From Lentisphaerota bacterium (GTDB taxonomy: Bacteria; Verrucomicrobiota; Lentisphaeria; Victivallales; Victivallaceae), in assembly GCA_024225035.1 (NCBI GenBank), contig JAAEMX010000018.1, forward strand, positions 1 through 64,000: a DNA stretch of 64,000 bases, read 5' to 3'. Positions 36,319-44,455 of the stretch are shown here, piece by piece (within the stretch, counting starts at the first letter, position 1; every line of letters starts with the position of its first letter). A program made the translations under genes and the position numbers. The notes below the pieces were generated by a model. It was given only the letters and a program-made list of their open reading frames with translations, ran no database searches and was not told the DNA's origin.

Positions 36319-37270
36319 TTTAAATACAAATGATAAACTATTAGCCATGCTGCAGCGTGGAATAGATATTTCGCCGCGCCCTTTTGCAAAAATAGCTGAA
36401 AGTCTGCAGATTTCAGAAGATGAAGTCGTCAAAAGAACTCAATTGCTGATGGAAGAAGGGATAATTCGGCGTTTGGGCGGAGTGTGGAACTCGGCAGCTT
36501 TGGGCTTTAAGTCTAGTCTTTTTGCATTGAATGCAACTCCACAGGATATTACTGCAATTGCCGATAAATTAAACAGCGATCCTGGAATAACTCATTCTTA
36601 CGTTCGTGAAGGCAAGCCAAATTTGTGGTTTACCTTAACGGCTCATAAATCGGAGTTTGAAAGAAAAGTAGCAGCATTGGAAATATCGGTTAAGCCGCTG
36701 CAACTGTTTGCTATGCCTGCGGTAAAACATTTCAAAGTACAGGTGATATTCGATAAGTCAGAAAAGCAGCCAGCATCAATCGCTCCGCGTAAACATGTAA
36801 GCCCAATAGAGCTTTCAGAAAAAGAAAAAGAAATTGTAAAGTATTTTCAAAGTAGTATTCCATTTACTGTTCATGGATATAAGAAACCGGCCGGAGCTCT
36901 TGGTTATTCTGAGGATGAACTTATTTCCAAACTTGAAAATTGGATATCTTGGGGCGTTTTAAAGCGTGTCGCCGCAATTATTCGCCATACTCGTTTCGGG
37001 TTTAAGGGTAATTCGATGTGCGTTTGGAGTATCTCTCCTGACAAAGCGAATCAGTTAGGACTGATTCTTGCTAACAGACCTGAGGTAAGTCACTGCTGTA
37101 TGCGGGAATCATGCTCGGAATTTCCCTTTAACTTATATGCCATGATTCACGCCTCAGATGAGGAGCTTGTTAAAAGCAAGTTTGAGGAAATATCAGAAAT
37201 CATCGGCAACAATGGTAAAATGCTTATGAGTGTCAAGGAATTAAAAAAGACCAGTCCTGTATATTTTTAA
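36302..37270 (+). CDS. ahbAB: Fused siroheme decarboxylase AhbA-AhbB
   Basis: Siroheme decarboxylase removes two acetate carboxylates of siroheme to give 12,18-didecarboxysiroheme. It is normally a heterodimer of two Lrp/AsnC-like subunits of about 150-170 residues. Here one 322-residue chain contains two such modules. The first is LLAMLQRGIDISPRPFAKIA to IIRRLGGVWNSAALGFKS. The second is EKEIVKYFQSSIPFT to LKRVAAIIRHTRFGFKGNSM. Each has the winged-helix plus ferredoxin-like order. With ahbC and ahbD this completes the route from siroheme to haem. An internal ATG at 36311 is an alternative start. Confidence 0.85.
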   Translation: MGKMTDLNTNDKLLAMLQRGIDISPRPFAKIAESLQISEDEVVKRTQLLMEEGIIRRLGGVWNSAALGFKSSLFALNATPQDITAIADKLNSDPGITHSYVREGKPNLWFTLTAHKSEFERKVAALEISVKPLQLFAMPAVKHFKVQVIFDKSEKQPASIAPRKHVSPIELSEKEKEIVKYFQSSIPFTVHGYKKPAGALGYSEDELISKLENWISWGVLKRVAAIIRHTRFGFKGNSMCVWSISPDKANQLGLILANRPEVSHCCMRESCSEFPFNLYAMIHASDEELVKSKFEEISEIIGNNGKMLMSVKELKKTSPVYF

Positions 37271-37485
37271 TAAGTTTTTTTATGTAACGGTATATCTTAT
37301 TTAAAGGTAGTTTATTTTTTTATTATATATCATATAAATAGGAAATGTTGCCTGACCTCGGAACCTCGCCATATGCCCCTTGTCTATTTCTTTAACACTC
37401 CCACTGATGAAGAGAAGTAAATCCTTACAGGTAGTAGATTATTAATTTCAGCCAATTGGCTGGACCAATTTATTGGAGTAATAGC

Positions 37486-38871
37486 ATGAGTATTAAGTCT
37501 TTTATTGTATTTCTTTTTGCTGTTTTTATCTTTCCATTATTGAGTTATGGTGACAATAAAACAAAATTTGGAGCAATTTTTTGTGATTACGGTTCTGCGG
37601 CTGGAATGTATTCGCCAAAGTTGTATGGGCAAGCAGTTGTATATGCAAATAAGAACTTTCCTATAATACGAACCACTACAGATTTCGGAACAGGCTACGC
37701 ATATAACCCCAAAGATTCTGATGCAGTTTTTCAGGTTGGTGGAAATGCTGATCTTTGGGGGAATGGTCAGCAGTGGTTGAAGCAGTATTCTGAATTCCAG
37801 AAAGCAGTCTGTGATACAAATAAGTCTGAGTACCCAATAAAAGTCATACTGGAAATTGAAAATCCTCAGAAATGGTTTTATGATCATCAGTCGACTATGA
37901 ACTATATTTACCAGTTTGTCTTACCCATGATGAACGGTATGGATGATGAATACTGGGAGAATATGTTTAAAAGCGAGACATTGAGGCCGCGATATATTGA
38001 AAATATCTGGAAAACACACAAGGTTTGCAATACTAAAGAAGATGCCGGCTACACGACTTATAAGCCGGGCGATGATAAATATAATCATGTTATTGGGATT
38101 ATTATTGGACATGAAGTCGGTAATGTCATGACACCATGGTCTACGGATAATAAGATTGATGATGTAAACCAGCTTGATCATTATGTGCAAATGCTTAATG
38201 ATGCACTTGCTGAAGTTGGAATCAAAGACAGAATATATGTTACAACTACGATTAGCGTTGGCTTTGCGAATAATGACAACCAGAGAAACTTCCTTTATAC
38301 CAACGATGGCAGCAAATACGTTTTCCAGAGTGGTACAACTACCGTCAAAGGCAAGAATGTTGATTTCAGTAGAGTATTAAACGCTTTGTCGGAAATCAAA
38401 AATCAGAACTATAACGGTAATTATAATATGGGCGTGCTGGTTTCTATGTATCCGTATTGGAATCCGTATTGTGGAGATTTGCCAAATGCTGAAGCTGTAT
38501 GTCAAACCTATGAGACAATGTATAACGGCATTAAAAATGCCTTGCCGGATGATTTGAAAGAACTGAAAGTAAGCTTTGGTGAAGCTGGAGCGCCTTCATA
38601 CGGAAACCGTTTCAAAGATGGGGCACCACATATTCCTTCTGTTGATCTTGCAAAAAGTGCTGTTGATGGAGCTGTAATGTTTGCAGAGAAGAATTCTTCT
38701 GTACCATTAATTCTTTTTTGGAATTTATTCGATTCGGATTTTAGAAACCCGTCCTGTCCTGATGAGAATAATCCTGAATTCTGGTATGGGTTATATAATA
38801 ATACATTGAGTTCAATCGGCAAGGGGCAAGTACCTGAATTAAGATTTGATATTCCGGACTTTCGAAAATAG
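37486..38871 (+). CDS. Secreted GH17-like beta-1,3-glucanase
   Basis: The 461-residue exported protein has a signal peptide ending about LLSYG. Its motifs match the GH17 TIM barrel in order: an N-terminal strand FGAIFCDYGSA, HVIGIIIGHEVGN with a candidate acid/base Glu (E210 from this start) in place of the usual GNE, MGVLVSMYPYWNPY (family YPY motif), and LKVSFGEAGAPSYG with a candidate nucleophile (E366) in place of SETGWPS. It probably cleaves beta-1,3-linked glucans such as laminarin outside the cytoplasm. GGAG before the ATG at 37486 decides the start. Confidence in GH17 is moderate because both motifs deviate. Confidence 0.6.
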   Translation: MSIKSFIVFLFAVFIFPLLSYGDNKTKFGAIFCDYGSAAGMYSPKLYGQAVVYANKNFPIIRTTTDFGTGYAYNPKDSDAVFQVGGNADLWGNGQQWLKQYSEFQKAVCDTNKSEYPIKVILEIENPQKWFYDHQSTMNYIYQFVLPMMNGMDDEYWENMFKSETLRPRYIENIWKTHKVCNTKEDAGYTTYKPGDDKYNHVIGIIIGHEVGNVMTPWSTDNKIDDVNQLDHYVQMLNDALAEVGIKDRIYVTTTISVGFANNDNQRNFLYTNDGSKYVFQSGTTTVKGKNVDFSRVLNALSEIKNQNYNGNYNMGVLVSMYPYWNPYCGDLPNAEAVCQTYETMYNGIKNALPDDLKELKVSFGEAGAPSYGNRFKDGAPHIPSVDLAKSAVDGAVMFAEKNSSVPLILFWNLFDSDFRNPSCPDENNPEFWYGLYNNTLSSIGKGQVPELRFDIPDFRK

Positions 38872-38908
38872 TCTGGACAAAAGCGATTACAGAGAAGAGG
38901 TATTACCT

Positions 38909-38944
38909 AAGAGGGCTGTCATTTTAGGCAGCCCTCTTTTTTGT
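38909..38944 (+). terminator. Rho-independent terminator
   Basis: AAGAGGGCTG (38909-38918) pairs with CAGCCCTCTT (38929-38938) and a T-run follows. It ends the GH17-like gene. Confidence 0.9.
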
Positions 38945-39131
38945 TTTCGACTATACAAAGGAAGATAGTGTATGCGACGTGTAGTTGAAAAGGAGTACGT
39001 ATAAATTTGCGATGCTTGAAAATTCGTCTAATATGGTGTAAATTCGATAAATCGGAACTGTCTTAGTCATCATTTATATATTGTTGATTTGAAAGAAACT
39101 AATTAATATTTAGCAAGGTGGGGTTTGCAAG

Positions 39132-39671
39132 ATGAAAAAGTCTGCGTTTTTATTTCTGTACATAGCTTTTCTTATCCTTTTGTCAGCAGGAAGTGTTTTT
39201 CTGATTCTTTATTTCTATGACTGCTCAGCATTTTTCCGTTCTTTATTCGAAGGCGGACAGGGGGCTGTAATCGGGCCGGTTTCTTCCGGTGGCGGATTTG
39301 CTGCCCAGACGAAGTTTGTCGGACGCATTTCGCTGTACATTTTTATGGGTATAATAGTGATTCAATTTGTAGCGTTTTTCCTGGCTATGACTATTTTGCG
39401 TCTGGTAAAGAAAAGTACTGAGCATATTGACCTGAAACTTCAAAAACTGGAAAATGCTGATATTTTCCTCGACTTGCCTTTGTATGTTGGTTTATTTGGA
39501 ACAGTCGCTTCATTTATTGTGATGACTTTTAATCCGCAGGTTAGTCGTTTAATAGCTTATTCTTCAACTTTGATTGGTATTATTTTCAGTGTTTCCCTAA
39601 GGACGATAGTTCTATTTCCAACTCGTCAATACCTTTTGGTTGAGAAATCAGAACACCTTGCCGGAGAATAA
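39132..39671 (+). CDS. ExbB/TolQ/MotA-like four-helix membrane protein
   Basis: The 179-residue protein has four membrane segments at about 6-28, 66-91, 114-133 and 139-162. The third contains LPLYVGLFGTVASF, which closely recalls the LLGLLGTVxG motif of the ExbB/TolQ proton channel. The fourth (AYSSTLIGIIFSVSLRTIVLFP) matches the position of that family's last helix, which runs toward AIPA. The family's large cytoplasmic domain is small or absent. The next gene starts 3 bp later and has a single N-terminal membrane helix with an Asp, as ExbD/TolR do. A proton-driven stator pair is therefore inferred. AAGGTGGGG lies before the ATG. Confidence 0.55.
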   Translation: MKKSAFLFLYIAFLILLSAGSVFLILYFYDCSAFFRSLFEGGQGAVIGPVSSGGGFAAQTKFVGRISLYIFMGIIVIQFVAFFLAMTILRLVKKSTEHIDLKLQKLENADIFLDLPLYVGLFGTVASFIVMTFNPQVSRLIAYSSTLIGIIFSVSLRTIVLFPTRQYLLVEKSEHLAGE

Positions 39672-39674
39672 GCC

Positions 39675-41516
39675 GTGAATCGATCAATCCTAATTGTAAT
39701 CTGTGATTTCATCGTACTTTCGGTGCTTTCGCTGAGCTTTGGCGTTGCTCCGAACAGCTATAATTTTACAGGAAGCGGTACCCGGGTGGATGATTATACC
39801 GCCAACCTTCTTGTCTCCGAATTGAAAAAACAAGCACAACGCCTGGAAGAAAATCGAAAGAGTCTGGTTGAAGCTCAACACAAGCTTGGATATCTTGAGG
39901 GACGTGAAAAGCAACTGCGTACGGTTAATGATGAACTCGTAAAGACTAGAGCAATACTTGAGTTTCTAAATAGAAAACTGAAAAACCGTAAGGGCGATAT
40001 AGGCAAATTATCAAGTGAACAATTGCAGCGTCAGATTGAGAAGGAACTGCATAAACGCTCTGAGCTTAAGGTTAAAATGGACCGGCTTGCATCCGAACTT
40101 GACTTCCAGAAAAGCAAATATTCTGATGCGGTTAATGAACTGCAGACAGCCCAAAATATTTTGACTAAAGCTAAAGATGAAATTTCTCAGAAAAAGCTGA
40201 AGCTGAAAGTAAATTCTGAAAAACTAAAGCAAATCGATAATCAGCTTGCCGGTACTCGCTCTGAATTGAAAAATACCAGAAAGAATCTGAATTCTACCAG
40301 CAATCAATTAGCAGTCAAAAGACGTGACATGGTGCAGGCTTCAAAACAGTTACAGGAATTGAGCGTGTTGCTTCGCAGTGCAAAGGTGGAAGTGAAAGAC
40401 AGTCTTGTTGATTTATCTTATGCAAAAGGCAGGCTCAGTGCTACTGAAAAGGAGCTGGCGGAAACTAGAAGCTCACTCAATAAAGTCCGCAAAAATACTT
40501 ATGTAAAAGATTTGGAACTGGCCGAGGCAAAGAAAAAAATCAATAATTTGCAGAAAGTTTTGCACTCAGCTGTCAAGGATTTATCTCAAACCAAAGGCAC
40601 ACTGAAGACAGTCAAAAACGAAGCAACCAAGGCAACCCAAGAACTGTCTGATACTCGTACAAAAATGGTAAAGCTTGAAGGTGTTACTAGTAATGCCAAA
40701 AATGAGCTTGAATACGCAAAGAAAATGTTGGAAGATGCCAAAGAAAAATTGCGAAGCGATGCTTTGGATAAATATTTTAAATCTGCCTTAAAAGTCGTTT
40801 TTAAAATCAGAGAAAAACGTTTTCTGCTTGATTATCAGAATAAAGAAACTTTCTTCCTGCCCGAACTTAATTGGAAAGGCAAGCGGTACATCGTTGGCGG
40901 TCTGCAGGAAATGACCGGAGTTTTCCGTGAAATAACAGGTCATTCCAGAGTTTCAATGCTGCGGTATATGGTTTCTAAGCCGAAAACAGAAAGTAAAGAA
41001 AAACCTTTAGGGGGGCCATTACGCTCGTTGTACGCTGATAATCGAGTGTGTATGTTGGAAGTCCCTTCAATGGGCGGCAAGGCAATGGATATCCTTACCT
41101 TCAGTAAGCTTAAAAAACGCGGTATTCAGAATCTGACACTTTTTAAAGATCAGGCATTTGGTAAAAATGCAGCAAGTCTTAACGGTAGGTGTTCCTTGAA
41201 TTTCGATAAAGGTGATATACGTAACACAGGCAGGCGTGCCACTAGCCAGGTGAAAGCTCAGGTTGGGGACTTTATTGTAACCAAGCAAGGAGAATTTGCC
41301 GGAGTTGTTGTTGAAGTTAGAAAATTTGATTTTGGACGTAAAGAGATAGCTAAATGCTTTGTCTTTCCTGATAGTTTCACTCCTGATGACTCATTCAAAA
41401 TTCCTATTCTGAGAAAGAAAGGGGAAGTTTATTATAACAGCTTTGCGGAGTCTGTCGAAAAAATGGTGTCCAGAGTTAAAAAAATTGAGCAGACAAGAAC
41501 TTGGCAATACCAGTAG
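39675..41516 (+). CDS. Membrane-anchored long coiled-coil protein, ExbD-like N-terminus
   Basis: The 613-residue protein starts at GTG, with GGAGA 7 nt upstream. One N-terminal helix (about 4-23, ILIVICDFIVLSVLSL) carries an Asp at position 11 in the place of the proton-carrying Asp of ExbD/TolR/MotB. Residues of about 45-362 form an almost unbroken coiled coil rich in Lys, Glu, Leu and Asn. The last 250 or so residues are globular and beta-rich (KRYIVGGLQEMTG, NRVCMLEVP, VGDFIVTKQGEFAGVVVEV), faintly like a degenerate trypsin fold but without a visible Ser site. It is translated next to the ExbB-like gene. A rotating or force-transmitting role is possible but unproven. Confidence 0.6.
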   Translation: MNRSILIVICDFIVLSVLSLSFGVAPNSYNFTGSGTRVDDYTANLLVSELKKQAQRLEENRKSLVEAQHKLGYLEGREKQLRTVNDELVKTRAILEFLNRKLKNRKGDIGKLSSEQLQRQIEKELHKRSELKVKMDRLASELDFQKSKYSDAVNELQTAQNILTKAKDEISQKKLKLKVNSEKLKQIDNQLAGTRSELKNTRKNLNSTSNQLAVKRRDMVQASKQLQELSVLLRSAKVEVKDSLVDLSYAKGRLSATEKELAETRSSLNKVRKNTYVKDLELAEAKKKINNLQKVLHSAVKDLSQTKGTLKTVKNEATKATQELSDTRTKMVKLEGVTSNAKNELEYAKKMLEDAKEKLRSDALDKYFKSALKVVFKIREKRFLLDYQNKETFFLPELNWKGKRYIVGGLQEMTGVFREITGHSRVSMLRYMVSKPKTESKEKPLGGPLRSLYADNRVCMLEVPSMGGKAMDILTFSKLKKRGIQNLTLFKDQAFGKNAASLNGRCSLNFDKGDIRNTGRRATSQVKAQVGDFIVTKQGEFAGVVVEVRKFDFGRKEIAKCFVFPDSFTPDDSFKIPILRKKGEVYYNSFAESVEKMVSRVKKIEQTRTWQYQ

Positions 41517-41541
41517 AAATTATTATTGAATAGAACTTTTA

Positions 41542-41568
41542 GGCCCTGTCAGCAGGGCCTTTTTTTTA
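41542..41568 (+). terminator. Rho-independent terminator
   Basis: GGCCCTG (41542-41548) pairs with CAGGGCC (41553-41559) and a T-run follows. It ends the ExbB/ExbD-like pair. Confidence 0.9.
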
Positions 41569-41699
41569 ATACAAAAACTAAACCGCATAAGTTTTAATTT
41601 AATCTTCAATTTCTTGCCTGATCCTGTGTGAATTGATTTGACATATTACTTATTTTGGCCTATTTTCATATGAAGCAAAGGGAAATCTCGGAGATTTTT

Positions 41700-44294
41700 A
41701 TGAGTGGTGAGCCCTCGAAGAAAACTGATAAAGAAAATCATGATGATATAACTGTAGCTTACTCCAACAATGCCACAGGGGATACTCAGCTAAGCACTGA
41801 AGAGCTTCGTGACTTACTAGGTATCAAAGATCAGGATACAATTCGAGCTTTCAGCAATGTACGGACTATTGGTTTAGGAGGCATCGGTTCGGTGTTGGCA
41901 GCACATGAACCCGTACTTAATCGTGAAGTGGCGATAAAAATCCTGCGCCCAGCTTACCGCAGCAAATTCCGTTATCTCAACCGGTTTATTCGCGAAGCAC
42001 GAGCCACCGCCCATATTGAGCATCCAAATATTGTTCCGGTTCACAGCCTTGGCGTTCTTAAAGATGTTGGAGCTTATTTCACCATGAAAAAAGTAGTCGG
42101 TGAAAACCTGCGTTCTGTTTTGCGTAAAATCGATGAGAAGCGTGAAGAATATTTACAGAAATACACCTTAAGACGGTTGCTTGAAATATTTATTTCCGCC
42201 TGCAATGGGGTTGCTTTTGCTCATGATAAAGGGATTTTGCATCGCGACCTGAAGCCTTCCAATATCATGCTTGGGGACTATGGTGAAGTCATGGTGATGG
42301 ATTGGGGGCTGGTGAAATATCGTAAAGAGCTTGACGGCGACGGAATTGATAAAACAGATGACTTGGAGATGGATCTTAAATCTGTTGGCATTCCTCAGGA
42401 TACAACTGTTACAATTGATGGTTCGATAAGCGGTACCCCTGCTTATATGTCTCCTGAACAGGCCGGTGGTAAATCAAGTGACATTGATGAACAGAGCGAT
42501 TTGTATAGCCTGGGAGCAATACTATACTCAATCTTGACATGTAAACCGTCACCATTTGCTGAAAACATGTCTACAAATCAGGTTTTGAGCCATGTCGTGA
42601 ATAATTATTTTCTGCCGCCTAGGAAACGCACTCCGCAAAGGTCCATCCCCAAAGAGCTGGAAGCCATTTGCATGAAGGCAATGTCAGGAAAAAAAGAGAA
42701 CAGGTACAAAAATGTTCATTCATTAATTTCCGATGTACAGAACTATCTTGATAATTATCCGGTTGAAGCTTACCCGTTACCATTGTTCAAACGGTTCTGG
42801 AAAATGTGTTGTCGCAGACCGCTTATTCCTTCAGTTTTATTGGTTGCTGTGTGTACCTTTGGTGCTGTAATTGGGGCTATTCACTTGGAGGTTGAAGCCA
42901 GAATTGAAGAGATGATGCGAATTGCGGATTTTAACATTAAACAAGGTAATATGTTTTTTGTGCGTGCGATGAACACTCATAAAAAGCTTGAAATATTGCA
43001 GAGCGGGCAAATGTCTGAAAAAAGCATTGCCGAAGCAATAGAATTAAATGATGAATTTGATAAATTGACTGCTGAGTTCAATAACCAGTATGAGACTGCG
43101 GCAGAGTTTTTGTCCAAGATAGAAAGTTTTGAGGATAAAGGTACGGATACCAGTGAAAAAATGGCCGTAATTTTAAGAAATAAACTTGAGCTTAGCATAT
43201 TGAGTGGAGATTATCATGAAACTAGAAGACTGGTTGGTAAGCTTCGCGGACAGCGGAAAAAAGAATTTTATCGGATTATTCAAAGTGACAAAAAGCTTTA
43301 TAATAAAATCAGAATGATTATAAAAGGGAAAGGCATATTCTCGCTGGAGACAAAACCGCCGCGTGCAGAGGTGTATGCTTATTTTTATGACCTGAAAGAA
43401 AAACCTGCCGATGGAAACTGTCGGCAAACAACTTTTATTGGAACGACACCTCTTGAAGCTCAGGTTATGGCAGGAAGTTATATTCTGGTTTTGAAGAGCA
43501 AAGGGGCGCCTGATGTTCACTTCCCTGTAAATGTAAAATGTGCTTCTATAAATAGTTACAGTCTTTACGTTCCTCCTTTTCAACCTCAAGGTACTGCTTA
43601 TATTCCTGAAGGTTCTTTCCTGAGTGGCTTGGGGCACGATACTGAGTCTCTGCATCAGATTTTTCTGCCTGGCTTCTTTTTGAAAAAAACAGAAGTTACT
43701 ATTGGTGAATACTTAGCGTTCTGGAAATCTATTGAGTCTGGTTTGTTGCGTAAGTCATATATGGTCAGATATGTTTTTAATAATGGTGATAGAAAGTATG
43801 TTAATGTCTGGAGTGAAAAGGGAGTGTTGCAGCCTCCATTTTCTGCCCAAATGCCGGTTGTCGGGATAACCGGCGAAGCTGCTGAAGCATACTGTGAGTG
43901 GCTAGGCAAAAAACTCGGCAAAGAAGTGAGATTACCAACCTCTCTGGAGTGGGAAAAAGCTGCTCGCGGTGTTGATGGCAGAGCTTTCCCTTGGGGAAAT
44001 TATGCAGATAAAGAGGCAGCTCTTACTTTGAATAACAAGGATGGGGTTGAGAAATTCCGTATTTCAGCTCCTCCAGCTACCTTCAAGAAAGATATGTCTG
44101 TATATGGATGTTTTGATATGGCTGGTAATGTTAGAGAATTTACAACAAGTGCCAAGGAGCCGGGGCGGTTATACGTCATAAAGGGAGGCAGCTTGAGTAC
44201 AGGTATGTTGTTCTCGCATTGTGGTTTTTCGAGTTATACAACCGGAAGTGACAATGATATTGGCTTTCGTTACGTAATTCCCCTTAAGAAATAA
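41700..44294 (+). CDS. Transmembrane Ser/Thr protein kinase with PEGA-like and FGE-sulfatase-like domains
   Basis: Domains in order on the 864-residue chain are as follows. A Hanks-type kinase spans about 45-350: VAIKIL Lys 80, HRDLKPSNIML with Asp 183, MDWG at 201 in place of DFG, and GTPAYMSPEQA. A membrane helix lies at about 373-394. A helical stretch follows, then a PEGA-like beta domain (FIGTTPLEAQVMAGSYILVL). Last is an FGE-sulfatase (SUMF1/EgtB-like) domain with YIPEGSF, KTEVTIGEYLAF, VRLPTSLEWEKAARG, FPWGN, DMAGNVREF and GFRYVIP. The C-terminal domains lie outside the inner membrane. I start at 41700, where GGAG lies 7 nt upstream. No sulfatase gene is adjacent, so the FGE domain may serve binding rather than Cys oxidation. 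Confidence 0.88.
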   Translation: MSGEPSKKTDKENHDDITVAYSNNATGDTQLSTEELRDLLGIKDQDTIRAFSNVRTIGLGGIGSVLAAHEPVLNREVAIKILRPAYRSKFRYLNRFIREARATAHIEHPNIVPVHSLGVLKDVGAYFTMKKVVGENLRSVLRKIDEKREEYLQKYTLRRLLEIFISACNGVAFAHDKGILHRDLKPSNIMLGDYGEVMVMDWGLVKYRKELDGDGIDKTDDLEMDLKSVGIPQDTTVTIDGSISGTPAYMSPEQAGGKSSDIDEQSDLYSLGAILYSILTCKPSPFAENMSTNQVLSHVVNNYFLPPRKRTPQRSIPKELEAICMKAMSGKKENRYKNVHSLISDVQNYLDNYPVEAYPLPLFKRFWKMCCRRPLIPSVLLVAVCTFGAVIGAIHLEVEARIEEMMRIADFNIKQGNMFFVRAMNTHKKLEILQSGQMSEKSIAEAIELNDEFDKLTAEFNNQYETAAEFLSKIESFEDKGTDTSEKMAVILRNKLELSILSGDYHETRRLVGKLRGQRKKEFYRIIQSDKKLYNKIRMIIKGKGIFSLETKPPRAEVYAYFYDLKEKPADGNCRQTTFIGTTPLEAQVMAGSYILVLKSKGAPDVHFPVNVKCASINSYSLYVPPFQPQGTAYIPEGSFLSGLGHDTESLHQIFLPGFFLKKTEVTIGEYLAFWKSIESGLLRKSYMVRYVFNNGDRKYVNVWSEKGVLQPPFSAQMPVVGITGEAAEAYCEWLGKKLGKEVRLPTSLEWEKAARGVDGRAFPWGNYADKEAALTLNNKDGVEKFRISAPPATFKKDMSVYGCFDMAGNVREFTTSAKEPGRLYVIKGGSLSTGMLFSHCGFSSYTTGSDNDIGFRYVIPLKK

Positions 44295-44455
44295 GCTAAA
44301 GCTGTTTTAATCTTAAAACTGGCTTAGACTTCAATAGACTCACCTTATTATCATGTCAAAAAAAGCAAGAGTACTTGCCTTTCAGCTTGAACTTCCCGGG
44401 TTTAAGGGCGATAGTATATATTTGATTCTCATCTAATTGAGCTTAAACAGGTTTT

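Noticed and set aside
41655..41700. An upstream TTG or ATG start for the kinase-FGE gene
   Set aside because: No ribosome site precedes them, whereas GGAG precedes the ATG at 41700.
43173..43655. A frame antisense to the kinase-FGE gene
   Set aside because: It is a shadow of the sense gene with no motif.
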